DNA from: Clostridiales bacterium
GTDB lineage: Bacteria > Bacillota > Clostridia > Oscillospirales > Acutalibacteraceae
Reading direction: 5' to 3'
Assembly (NCBI GenBank): GCA_012522615.1
Contig: JAAYKB010000113.1
Span: 1-10,795, forward strand
DNA: 10,795 bases
A model generated the notes under the pieces. That model did no database searches and was not told the origin of the DNA. It worked only from the letters and a program-made list of their open reading frames with translations. The translations under genes were made by a program, and so were the position numbers. Below are positions 1-6,872 of the stretch, one piece after another (positions within the stretch are counted from its first letter, which is position 1; every line of letters starts with the position of its first letter).

Positions 1-473
1 ATCTCGATATTGACGCCTTCCAGATACGGCTTCAGCTCGATGCTCTTGGTGACCCCGCTTTTGGTGCGCTTTTCCGCCGTGATGCTCGGCTGTGAAATAT
101 AGTCGGACATGCTGTCTATGCTGCCCGTAAAGGTCAGCCGATACCGGGCAAAGGCGATCTCTCCTGGCTTCATGACGGGAGGGGCAGCCGAAACGACCTC
201 CAGACCCTCGGGCAGCGCGCCGTTCAGGCGCTCGACCAGCTCGTTTTCCGGCATATCCCCGACCAGACGGATATCCATGCTTTCGCAGTCCCCCTCAAAG
301 CCGAGCGACAGGGGGGAGGCAAAGGTCAGGTATGGGTGCTTGTTAAAGCCCTCGGTGTACCAGACCGGAACACCCGCCCGTCGAAGGGCGCGGGTCATCG
401 TGCGGGTAAGGTCGAGATGTGAAATATATTTTGCCCGTCCGGATTTTTTAAACCGGATTCTCATATCCTTCAT
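1..473 (-). CDS. TIGR03936/DUF2344 radical-SAM-linked protein (5' part, truncated by window edge)
   Basis: About 157 N-terminal residues are visible and the reading frame runs off the left edge. The protein opens with MKDMRIRFKKSGRAKYISHL and continues with LDLTRTMTRALRRAGVP and EGFNKHPYLTFASPLSLGFEG, the hallmark start of the DUF2344 (TIGR03936) family. Members are found beside, or fused to the C-terminus of, the radical SAM protein encoded immediately upstream here. The biochemical function is unknown. The ATG at 473-471 is preceded by AAAGGA (complement of 483-489) at good spacing and lies 27 nt after the stop of the upstream gene, so the two are probably cotranscribed and translated as separate chains. 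In many Firmicutes this pair precedes genes for ribonuclease G and ribosomal proteins L21/L27, which would lie past the left edge. That neighbourhood is an expectation, not seen here. Family assignment is firm; role is not known. Confidence 0.88.
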   Translation of the reverse strand, partial: MKDMRIRFKKSGRAKYISHLDLTRTMTRALRRAGVPVWYTEGFNKHPYLTFASPLSLGFEGDCESMDIRLVGDMPENELVERLNGALPEGLEVVSAAPPVMKPGEIAFARYRLTFTGSIDSMSDYISQPSITAEKRTKSGVTKSIELKPYLEGVNIE

Positions 474-500
474 TCAATACCGTCCTTTCGTGGCTGGCCC

Positions 501-2330
501 TCAGCATTTTCCCCATACCGCCGCCCCGCAGCCCGAACAGGAGATACGGCAGATGGGAGTAGTTTTGCTTTCATGCGCAAGACGGTTTTCCCTGATTAAA
601 AACCCCTTGGAAACGCCGTAATCCAGATGGTCCCACGGCAATATCTCGTCAAATTCACGCCTTCGGTTGGCATAAAATGAGGGGTCGATGCCCATATCCT
701 CCATCACCCTAAGCCATGCTTGAAGGTCAAAATGCTCCGACCATGCGTCCCGCTTGCAGCCGCGGCGGAAGGCCTGCTCGATAACGGCGCACAGCCTGCG
801 GTCGCCCCGGGCAAGCACACCCTCCAAAAAGCTGGTGGAGGCGTCGTGCCAGCGCAGCGAAATCTTCTTTGTGGTGAGCGAATCCCTTAGATGCTTCTGC
901 TTTGCCTCAAGCTCCCCGACGGTATCCTGCGGCTCCCACTGGAACGGGGTGAACGGCTTGGGTACAAAGCAGGCCACGCTGATTGACACATTGACGCCCT
1001 TGCCCTTGGGCTTGTTGGGGTTTTGGTAATAGCAGTCGACAATCTTCTGACCGAGCGCGGCAATACCCGCCACATCATCCATGGTTTCGGTCGGCAGACC
1101 GTTCATAAAATACAGCTTGACCGACGTCCAGCCGGCGGAAAACGCCTTTTTGGCGGTTTCAAGAATCTCCTCCTCGGACAGGTTCTTGTTTATGGCGTCC
1201 CGCAGACGCTGGGTTCCGGCTTCGGGGGCAAAGGTGAGCCCGCTTCTTCTCAGCACGTTGAGCTTGGCGGCAAGCTCCTCCGAAAAGCCGTCGATACGCA
1301 GGGAGGGCAGCGAAATGTTTGTCCGTTTCTCTTCGGCCCACTCCAAAAGCCTTGGCAGCAGGCTTTCAAGCTCGGTGTAATCGCTGGTCGAAAGGGAGGA
1401 CAGCGAAAACTCCTCATACCCGGTGCTTTCGCACAGCGCGCGGCTTTGGGCGTCGATAACCTCGGGCGACTTTTCGCGCACCGGACGGTATATAAAGCCC
1501 GCCTGACAAAACCGGCAGCCGCGGATACAGCCACGAAAAATCTCGCTCATGGCGCGGTCATGGACGATATCTATATAAGGCACGACAAAACTCTTGGGAT
1601 AATATGCGGTGTTCAGATCCCCGACGATACATTTTCTCACCTTGGCGGGAGCCCCGTCTTTGGGAGCGACCGAGGCCACCGTGCCGTCGTCGTTGTAGGA
1701 CACCTCATAAAACGAGGGCACATAGACCCCCTCGATACGGGCGGCTTCCCTGAGAAACCTCTCCTTTTGATAACCCGCTTTTTTGTGGCGGCAGTAGAGG
1801 TCGTTCAGCTCAAGACAGACCTCCTCGCCCTCGCCGAGTATAATGATATCAAAGAAATCAGCGACAGGCTCGGGATTGCAGACACACGGACCGCCCGCAA
1901 TCACAATCGGATACGAGGAGTCTCGCTCGGCGGCGCGCAGGGGCAGACCGGCAAGCTCGAGCATATTCAGCACCGCGGTGTAGCTTAACTCGTACTGCAG
2001 GGTAAAGCCTATGAAATCGAAGGTGTCGATGGGGTCGCGGCTTTCCAGCCCGAACAGCTTGATATTGTTCTGCCGCATAAGCTGTTCCATGTCGGTGTCC
2101 GGCATGAAAACCCGCTCGCACCAGACATCATCCTGCTGGTTATATAAACCGTAAAGCAGCTTCATCCCGAGGTGGGACATCCCGACCTCGTAAAGGTCGG
2201 GAAAGCAGAACGCAAAGCGTATCGCAATATTTTGCTTGTCTTTCGTGACGCTGTTGAGCTCGCCGCCGGTATACCGGCCGGGCTTCTGCACAAGCCGGAA
2301 CAGGTCTTCAAGTGTATATAAATTTGCCAT
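501..2330 (-). CDS. B12-binding-type radical SAM protein, TIGR03960 family
   Basis: Complete 609-residue protein. Residues about 40-200 resemble the B12-binding-like domain of this family (FPDLYEVGMSHLGMKLL, FTLQYELSYTAVLNMLELAG, IAGGPCVCNPEPVADFFD). The radical SAM core follows, with the iron-sulfur CxxxCxxC motif at C268, C272 and C275 in FRGCIRGCRFCQAG, which binds the [4Fe-4S] cluster that cleaves S-adenosylmethionine. Later core segments include LTFAPEAGTQRLRDAINKNL and VKLYFMNGLPTET. The C-terminus carries four cysteines (ICRISCSGCGAAVWGKC), possibly a second metal site. The family is widespread in Clostridia, has no proven reaction, and occurs either fused to or next to the DUF2344 protein encoded just downstream. 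AAAGGA (complement of 2344-2349) lies 13 nt before the ATG. A SigA-like promoter sits at 2384-2412. Length and motifs look intact; the substrate is unknown, though an RNA or ribosome-related target is often suspected from neighbourhoods in other genomes. Confidence 0.92.
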   Translation of the reverse strand: MANLYTLEDLFRLVQKPGRYTGGELNSVTKDKQNIAIRFAFCFPDLYEVGMSHLGMKLLYGLYNQQDDVWCERVFMPDTDMEQLMRQNNIKLFGLESRDPIDTFDFIGFTLQYELSYTAVLNMLELAGLPLRAAERDSSYPIVIAGGPCVCNPEPVADFFDIIILGEGEEVCLELNDLYCRHKKAGYQKERFLREAARIEGVYVPSFYEVSYNDDGTVASVAPKDGAPAKVRKCIVGDLNTAYYPKSFVVPYIDIVHDRAMSEIFRGCIRGCRFCQAGFIYRPVREKSPEVIDAQSRALCESTGYEEFSLSSLSTSDYTELESLLPRLLEWAEEKRTNISLPSLRIDGFSEELAAKLNVLRRSGLTFAPEAGTQRLRDAINKNLSEEEILETAKKAFSAGWTSVKLYFMNGLPTETMDDVAGIAALGQKIVDCYYQNPNKPKGKGVNVSISVACFVPKPFTPFQWEPQDTVGELEAKQKHLRDSLTTKKISLRWHDASTSFLEGVLARGDRRLCAVIEQAFRRGCKRDAWSEHFDLQAWLRVMEDMGIDPSFYANRRREFDEILPWDHLDYGVSKGFLIRENRLAHESKTTPICRISCSGCGAAVWGKC

Positions 2331-2383
2331 ATTCGGATTCGTGTCCTTTCAGGGATTTCCGGAATGGTCTGTAAAACGATATT

Positions 2384-2412
2384 ACTCTACCATATTTTAA
2401 GCGGTTATTCAA
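2384..2412 (-). promoter_or_regulatory. Predicted SigA promoter of the radical SAM operon
   Basis: Read on the minus strand, TTGAAT (complement of 2407-2412) is followed after 17 nt by TAGAGT (complement of 2384-2389), with TGG directly before the -10, giving an extended -10. The expected start is near 2377, leaving a leader of roughly 45 nt before the ATG at 2330. It lies just after the terminator of the coat protein gene, so the radical SAM pair seems to be its own transcription unit. Called by eye from consensus only. Confidence 0.5.
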
Positions 2413-2428
2413 CTTTTAAAACCACGAT

Positions 2429-2461
2429 AAAAAAGAGCAGACTCTAATCTTGAGCCTACTC
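2429..2461 (-). terminator. Rho-independent terminator of the spore coat gene
   Basis: On the minus strand GAGTAGGCTC (complement of 2452-2461) pairs with GAGTCTGCTC (complement of 2435-2444) around a 7-nt loop, with two G-U pairs, followed at once by six U residues (complement of 2429-2434). It lies 26 nt past the stop of the coat protein gene and ahead of the radical SAM promoter. Confidence 0.8.
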
Positions 2462-2486
2462 CCGGATGGTTTTATGGCAATCAAAC

Positions 2487-2972
2487 CTATTGAACCTGAT
2501 ATAATCCTTTGCTGATCATATACTGGGATATCGCCTCCCCGTGCTTCTGCTCCTCCTTTTGAATATGGTTCAGCACGTCGCGAACCCGTGTGTCCTGAAA
2601 TTCAAATATCGAGGTGTCATAAGCCCCCGAAACGTATTTCTCGGTCATCAGCATATCCGTGCACATATCTTTATCCGATTTGCTTGCAGAGCCGGAGCTT
2701 GTGCCGCCCTGCGCCTGCCCCTTAGCCTGTCCGCCGGATGCCTGTCCGCCCTGTCCCTGCTGGCCGCCGGTCTGGGGGATGGTTCCGTTCAAAAGCTGGT
2801 TTATGCTGTTGAGATGCTCCTGTTCAACCTGACCGTTTGCGCTGAATATCTGTTTTAACTGGCTGTCGGCAGCCTGATTTGCATAGTTTGCGTATTTTTC
2901 TACACAGATCTGCTCGTGCCTTTTCTGATCCTCAAGCAACATTCTTTCCTTCTGCGACAGTTGAAAATCCAT
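2487..2972 (-). CDS. Coat_F family spore coat protein (ferritin-like), 161 aa
   Basis: Predicted spore coat protein of the CotF/YraD type, which belong to the ferritin-like superfamily and associate with the coat of endospores. Two helical halves (about 1-62 and 102-157) are separated by a Gln/Gly/Ser-rich linker (about 64-98: TGGQQGQGGQASGGQAKG and onward). Helix positions hold a symmetric set of acidic/His residues: E20, E50xxH53, E111 and E141xxH144, with 30 residues between members in each half, as in four-helix diiron carboxylate bundles. The ATG at 2972 is chosen because AAAGGA (complement of 2985-2990) lies 12 nt upstream and the conserved MDFQLSQKERMLLEDQKRHE begins there. A 16-residue upstream extension from 3020 is open but has no ribosome binding site and is unlike the family. 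The gene stands alone, with its own terminator at 2429-2461. Metal binding is inference; in most coat proteins of this family it is unproven. Confidence 0.87.
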   Translation of the reverse strand: MDFQLSQKERMLLEDQKRHEQICVEKYANYANQAADSQLKQIFSANGQVEQEHLNSINQLLNGTIPQTGGQQGQGGQASGGQAKGQAQGGTSSGSASKSDKDMCTDMLMTEKYVSGAYDTSIFEFQDTRVRDVLNHIQKEEQKHGEAISQYMISKGLYQVQ

Positions 2973-3000
2973 ACTTATAACCAATCCTTTCCGAAAATGC

Positions 3001-3029
3001 ATTGAATGTAAAACAACCAATGCTTATTC
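3001..3029 (-). promoter_or_regulatory. Possible sporulation-sigma (SigE/SigG-like) promoter of the coat gene
   Basis: On the minus strand GAATAAG (complement of 3023-3029) is followed after 14 nt by CATTCAAT (complement of 3001-3008). The -10 differs by one base from the SigE-type CATACAAT, and GAATA is compatible with mother-cell or forespore sigma -35 elements. No good SigA promoter is seen in the 94-bp gap to the upstream gene. The start would fall near 2994, making a very short leader in which the ribosome binding site is almost at the 5' end, which lowers confidence. Confidence 0.3.
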
Positions 3030-3066
3030 TGTTCAGATCGGCGTATTTTATACGGATTATATATCG

Positions 3067-5694
3067 TTATTTCACGGCGCGGCGTCTTTTGACTGCCCGC
3101 AGTATCAGGAGAAAAACGCACAGAAGCAGGGTTAAACATGAAATGACAATCCCCGCCGCCATTCCGCGCGGCCTGAAACACAGCCTGAACTCATGCCGCC
3201 CCTTGTCTACCGGAAGGGCGATAAAGGCATTCCCGACCGCCGCGGGTTTTACCTTTCTCCCGTCAATCACCGCCGTCCATCCCTTATCCGCCGGGATGGA
3301 GGTGAAAATCACGCCCTTTTCGGGTGCGGTGACGGTTCCCGTAACGACAGGCTCGCCCGCCCTGCTGTGGAATACATTGAGTGTCTCGGGAGCGCCGGAT
3401 TCCAGCCTGCCGGCCAGCAGGTTGAACTCCCGCTCGTCAAAGGCGGCGGCCGATATGTCTGAAATACGGCAGTTTCTGCCCGCAAAGCAAAACGAGACGA
3501 CAGACTCGCCCTCCGGAAGCTCGCCCAGCTCGATAACGCCTTTTATCAGACGCTCCCTCGGTTGGTTCAAACGGATGTTGTTGAGGTATACCTCGGTGAA
3601 TTCGGGCAGATTGTTGTCAAGATAAAGCAGGACATTCTGCCGCTTCGGGTTGTCAATCGTGAGATATACCGTCCCGACATCCTCTGCCGTCAGCTTATAG
3701 CCGTTATCGGTGGGCTCGGCTTCACAATACGCGAAATCAACGGTTACGGGCAAGGGGGAGTAAAAGGGTTTGCTGTCCCCGCCCAAGGATGACAAAAGCC
3801 TGTTGAGCATTTCAAACGGAGAATCGGCGCGGGACGGCAGGTTTAATATATCATCGTCCGCAAAAAAGGCGAGAGGCAGGGCGGTTTGGTTGCGCCAGAG
3901 CTTTAGACCGCCCGCCGATATTCCGGTATCGACATATCCCGCGCGCCGCTCCTTAACGTTAAACACATATTTTACGCCCAGAACCGAGTCAAGGGCGGTG
4001 GTTGAGCCGTAATAACGGAATATCTTGCAGCCCGAGAGACAGAACATGCCGCAGTTTTTAAGAAAACAAAAGGTATCCCGCCTTGAAAAAGAGCTGTAAT
4101 GGCTGACGGCGCGATAGCCTGCCGACATGCCGTCGTTCGCATTTCTGGCAAGATAGTTCTCGACCCTGTAAAATTCACCCTCCTCGACGCCGTCCCGTTC
4201 GGCCGCCTGAATGACAGCCTCGGTCATAGGTTTTTTCTTATCATAAAAATCCGAGTAGCTGTCCTTGCTTTCAAACCCCAGCTCACGGTCAAGATGCCCA
4301 AACGAGGTGACGGTATTTCCGACCAGCTCGGTTCCGACCAAAACCGCGAGCAGCAGACCGCCCGCCCTTCGCACCCACCTTTTGGAATGCGAAGCCAGCA
4401 TGGCTGCCGGCAGGTAAACGGCAAGGGCCGCCAGGGTTATAACAAGGTTGCCTGCCATGGCGTCAAGCCTGCCGGGGAAAAGCAGCTCGGGCAGCTTGGC
4501 GACAACCACTGCCGCCGCCGAAACGGCAAACCCGGCAATTATCCTGCTCCGGGGAATACCCTGCGCCGCGGCAATCGCGCGCGCGGCACCTGACAGAAGC
4601 AGGAACACCAGAACAAAGCTGTAGCGGCAGGGGAACCATACCGGGGTTTCGGCGGCATGCCAGACATAATCGAACAGGCTGAACATCATACTGACCAGCA
4701 CGATTCCTATCACGGCAACGCCCGCGGCCTTTTCCCGCCGCGGTATTTTTTTGTTGAACAGCCATAGGGGTATGAGCCCGAGGGTCAGCACGCCGCAGTA
4801 TGTGTACGGGGTGCCCGCGTCGGTTATCGAATCATACGCCCCGAAGGTCATTTTGCCTATCATTGACAGCGGGTCGGTCATGAAACCGAAAAAAAGATAA
4901 TCGCCCGACATGCTGCCCTGACTTTCCTGCAGCGCAAAAGCCGTCGGCAGGGTGAGAAAGGCGGTGAGCCCCGCCGCCAGTCCGGCGGCGGCAAGCAGCC
5001 TCATGACGGCCGATCGGTAATCGGCTGACTTCCCGTTGCCTCTCAGCCAGACCAGTGCCAAAAGCAGGATTAGACAGAACAACCCGACCATGAAGGCGGT
5101 GTAGAAGTTAGAGAAAAAAAGCAGGGCGAAAACCGCAGTCAGCAGCGCTATTTTTTTGGTATCAAGCGTATGCCGCAGGGCGAGTACGGCAATCGGCAGA
5201 AGCACGACCGAGTCCAGCCACATGATGTTGAAGAAATAAACCGCCGAATACGCCGATAGCCCGTAAAGCGCCGAGAATACTATATTTAAAATCCCGCGTA
5301 TCTTTATTGCCCTGCGGAGATAAACAGAAAAGGTCAGGCCCGAAAACGCTATCTTGACCGAAATTATCGCCAATACCGCCTGAGTTATCGAATCCCGCGG
5401 GAACAAAAACATCAGCAGGGTGAAGGGGCTTGAAAGATAGTAGGCGAAAAGCCCGACAAAATTCATTCCGAGCCCCGTATTCCATGTATAGAGCAGGCTG
5501 CCGCCGCCCTTTATCGTGTCATAAAGGGCGGCGTGGTATTCGATATACTGCTGTCCCATGTCGGTAATAAGAACAGAGCGCTCGCCGAACGGATAAAATC
5601 CGAAAATGACAAGCGCGACCAGCCAAAGGACAGCCGTAAAGCCCAATGCCGCGAGCGTGTTAAGCACAGCGGCGGCTGCCGGCCGCTTGGACAT
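3067..5694 (-). CDS. YfhO family polytopic membrane protein (GT-C fold glycosyltransferase-like), 875 aa
   Basis: Large integral membrane protein of the YfhO family. In Bacillus and Listeria, YfhO-type proteins act outside the membrane to add sugar residues from a lipid carrier to lipoteichoic acid, together with a CsbB-type GT2 enzyme and a GtcA-like flippase. About a dozen hydrophobic segments fill residues 8-465. The first outside loop has D45 in LITDMGQQYIEYHAAL, the likely catalytic acidic residue of GT-C enzymes. Other family marks are GLGMNFVGLFAYYLSSP (75-90), NIMWLDSVVLLP (156-167) and PVWFPCRYSF (351-360). Residues about 470-845 form an extracytoplasmic, beta-rich domain, then one final TM helix (about 847-868) and a K/R-rich tail. 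A GGGGGGA purine run (complement of 5701-5707) precedes the ATG. The gene is transcribed divergently from a MarR regulator. No GT2 or flippase partner lies in the window, so the acceptor is unknown; family confidence is high. No clear terminator follows the stop. Confidence 0.9.
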   Translation of the reverse strand: MSKRPAAAAVLNTLAALGFTAVLWLVALVIFGFYPFGERSVLITDMGQQYIEYHAALYDTIKGGGSLLYTWNTGLGMNFVGLFAYYLSSPFTLLMFLFPRDSITQAVLAIISVKIAFSGLTFSVYLRRAIKIRGILNIVFSALYGLSAYSAVYFFNIMWLDSVVLLPIAVLALRHTLDTKKIALLTAVFALLFFSNFYTAFMVGLFCLILLLALVWLRGNGKSADYRSAVMRLLAAAGLAAGLTAFLTLPTAFALQESQGSMSGDYLFFGFMTDPLSMIGKMTFGAYDSITDAGTPYTYCGVLTLGLIPLWLFNKKIPRREKAAGVAVIGIVLVSMMFSLFDYVWHAAETPVWFPCRYSFVLVFLLLSGAARAIAAAQGIPRSRIIAGFAVSAAAVVVAKLPELLFPGRLDAMAGNLVITLAALAVYLPAAMLASHSKRWVRRAGGLLLAVLVGTELVGNTVTSFGHLDRELGFESKDSYSDFYDKKKPMTEAVIQAAERDGVEEGEFYRVENYLARNANDGMSAGYRAVSHYSSFSRRDTFCFLKNCGMFCLSGCKIFRYYGSTTALDSVLGVKYVFNVKERRAGYVDTGISAGGLKLWRNQTALPLAFFADDDILNLPSRADSPFEMLNRLLSSLGGDSKPFYSPLPVTVDFAYCEAEPTDNGYKLTAEDVGTVYLTIDNPKRQNVLLYLDNNLPEFTEVYLNNIRLNQPRERLIKGVIELGELPEGESVVSFCFAGRNCRISDISAAAFDEREFNLLAGRLESGAPETLNVFHSRAGEPVVTGTVTAPEKGVIFTSIPADKGWTAVIDGRKVKPAAVGNAFIALPVDKGRHEFRLCFRPRGMAAGIVISCLTLLLCVFLLILRAVKRRRAVK

Positions 5695-5747
5695 TTTTAT
5701 TCCCCCCGGTTTTGCGTTTAAAACCTGGCAGTACGGAATTGCTTTTT

Positions 5748-5756
5748 ATTATATCA
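5748..5756 (-). promoter_or_regulatory. Extended -10 promoter of the yfhO-like gene
   Basis: On the minus strand TGATATAAT (complement of 5748-5756) is a perfect extended -10 element (TGn-TATAAT). No convincing -35 hexamer is found 16-18 nt upstream, which is acceptable for extended -10 promoters. The expected start is near 5741, leaving a leader of about 46 nt. Confidence 0.6.
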
Positions 5757-5762
5757 TATAAT
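5748..5762. promoter_or_regulatory. 15-bp palindrome over the yfhO -10, candidate MarR operator
   Basis: ATTATATCATATAAT is a perfect dyad with 7-bp arms around a central C at 5755 and covers the whole -10 hexamer of the yfhO promoter. MarR dimers commonly bind palindromes of this size at or near divergent promoters. The minus-strand version TATGATATAAT recurs with one change as TATGATATACT at the MarR promoter (5823-5833, plus strand). AT-rich palindromes arise by chance and a -10 element favours them, so the operator role is inference. Confidence 0.35.
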
Positions 5763-5803
5763 TACTGGAAATCATATCCAAAACAATAATATTAACAAAC
5801 ATT

Positions 5804-5833
5804 TTGCTTTTTGGAATATAGTTATGATATACT
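5804..5833 (+). promoter_or_regulatory. Predicted promoter of the FabT-like MarR gene
   Basis: TTGCTT (5804-5809), an 18-nt spacer, and TATACT (5828-5833) preceded by TGA, giving an extended -10 (TGATATACT). The start would be near 5840, about 33 nt before the ATG at 5873. A 7-bp inverted repeat (TCCAAAA 5777-5783 and TTTTGGA 5809-5815) overlaps its -35 side. Confidence 0.55.
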
Positions 5834-5872
5834 TAACAAAAATCAATATAATCCTTGAAACGGGAGGATTCG

Positions 5873-6355
5873 ATGGACAAGAATCTTGAGATACTGAATC
5901 ATATTCTTGTGGACACCTTTAACGAGATACTAAAGGTGGAGGAACGCTCGCTGCGGCTGGTCGCTGGGAGCAAGGTAACGGTCAACGAGGTGCACACACT
6001 CGACGCAATAGGCGACGGTGATTTACATACCGTAACCGAGCTTGCGGGAGCAATGATGGTGACAGTCAGCACCATGACGATTGCGGTAAACCGGCTTGAG
6101 AAAAAAGGACTCGTGGAACGCGAGCGCGCCGGACATGACAGACGGGTGGTGCGTGTTCGGCTGACCGACCGCGGGCGGTCGCTCGTCTATGTACACAAGC
6201 GCTTTCACAGAAGGATGGTCAAGGCGGTGGCGGAGCGGCTGGACCCGAATGAAATCGAGATTCTCAGCCGGGCGATGGAAAACCTGAGAGATTTTTTCCA
6301 CTCCGAAAACCTCAGGAATGCCAAAGGAATCGTCGCGTCCGATAAGCTGGATTAA
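5873..6355 (+). CDS. MarR family transcriptional regulator, FabT-like, 160 aa
   Basis: Winged-helix MarR-type repressor. The arrangement matches FabT, the fatty-acid-synthesis regulator of streptococci and related Firmicutes: an N-terminal dimer helix (ILNHILVDTFNEILKVEERSLR), VNEVHTLDAIG, a helix-turn-helix with recognition helix MMVTVSTMTIAVNRLEKKG (about 61-79), the wing DRRVVRVRLTDRGR (89-102), and the FabT-like VHKRFHRRMV (107-116). FabT binds promoters of fab genes with help from acyl-ACP. Here no fab genes are in the window; the neighbour is a divergent yfhO-like gene, which makes YfhO and its own gene the nearest possible targets. The ATG at 5873 has GGGAGG (5862-5867) at ideal spacing; an in-frame TTG at 5855 lies upstream of that ribosome binding site and is not used. 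A terminator follows the stop. Family call is firm; the FabT equivalence rests on remembered sequence similarity. Confidence 0.87.
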   Translation: MDKNLEILNHILVDTFNEILKVEERSLRLVAGSKVTVNEVHTLDAIGDGDLHTVTELAGAMMVTVSTMTIAVNRLEKKGLVERERAGHDRRVVRVRLTDRGRSLVYVHKRFHRRMVKAVAERLDPNEIEILSRAMENLRDFFHSENLRNAKGIVASDKLD

Positions 6356-6373
6356 AAACGCACAACGATACAA

Positions 6374-6406
6374 AAAAGGTTGCCGAGTCACTGTCGGCAA
6401 CCTTTT
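6374..6406. terminator. Bidirectional terminator between MarR and usp-like genes
   Basis: A perfect 13-bp stem (AAAAGGTTGCCGA 6374-6386 with TCGGCAACCTTTT 6394-6406) closes a 7-nt loop. It has A-rich sequence on the left and T-rich sequence on the right, so it can end transcription from both converging genes. Confidence 0.85.
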
Positions 6407-6424
6407 ATTCTTAAATATTATTAT

Positions 6425-6871
6425 TTAGACTGCAGGCTGGACCGCCGTTGAAACCGATGGGGATGTATTACGGAATGTGTACACACGGCTGTCAGCGTCT
6501 ACAATTGATATCGGCTGGCGGGGGAGGAGGGCCTTGATTGTTTCGATAAAAAAGCTGCTTTCGTAACCCGGCGCTCCGCTTACGATATGGACGGAACCGC
6601 TCTTTTTTGCGTGAACCGCGATGGTAAGAGCGGGGTCGCTGTTAAAGTAAAAGGTCATTTCGGCGCCGAGCGAATTTGCGGTATCATACAGGTTTTGCAA
6701 GACCGACGAGGTCTTTTCGGAAACAAAGCCCTCGGGCAGAACACAGACGACATGAAGCGCAAGCTTCTGTTTTTTTGCGATTTCCGCCCCCGAGCGTATA
6801 AGCCGTTCACTGGAAAGCTGGTCGGTTACACAAACAAGTACATTTGGTTCGCAATTCATAATAATATCCAT
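6425..6871 (-). CDS. Small universal-stress-protein-like (KdpD Usp-type) protein, 148 aa
   Basis: A single Rossmann-like domain. VLVCVTDQLSSERLIRSGAE (11-30) and LALHVVCVLPE (37-47) closely resemble the start of the Usp domain in the potassium sensor KdpD (VLxCVxxxxxSERLIRxGAxxA). Unlike KdpD, there is no N-terminal sensor domain, TM region or kinase: it is a free-standing domain. HIVSGAPGYESSFF (96-109) holds the G-x2-G part of the usual nucleotide-binding motif, but the following G-S/T is missing, so ATP binding is doubtful. The tail from about residue 130 is low complexity (Ser/Thr/Val). The start is uncertain: GGAAGGGG (complement of 6873-6880) ends only 1 nt before M1 and 13 nt before M5 (complement of 6857-6859). 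A leader that can fold into strong helices sits directly upstream. The role is unknown; a nucleotide or stress sensor is possible by family. Confidence 0.75.
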   Translation of the reverse strand: MDIIMNCEPNVLVCVTDQLSSERLIRSGAEIAKKQKLALHVVCVLPEGFVSEKTSSVLQNLYDTANSLGAEMTFYFNSDPALTIAVHAKKSGSVHIVSGAPGYESSFFIETIKALLPRQPISIVDADSRVYTFRNTSPSVSTAVQPAV

Positions 6872-6872
6872 A

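Noticed and set aside
1023..1988. 321-codon open frame on the plus strand
   Set aside because: It lies wholly antisense to the radical SAM gene, has no recognised domain and reads as a composition shadow of it.
3002..3625. 207-codon plus-strand frame over the end of the yfhO-like gene
   Set aside because: Antisense shadow with Ser/Arg/Pro-rich, non-protein-like composition; the minus-strand YfhO assignment is secure.
4099..4593. 164-codon plus-strand frame inside the yfhO-like gene
   Set aside because: Antisense shadow; no domain, no independent signals.
5855..5872. TTG start extending the MarR protein by six residues
   Set aside because: It lies upstream of the GGGAGG ribosome binding site, which clearly serves the ATG at 5873.
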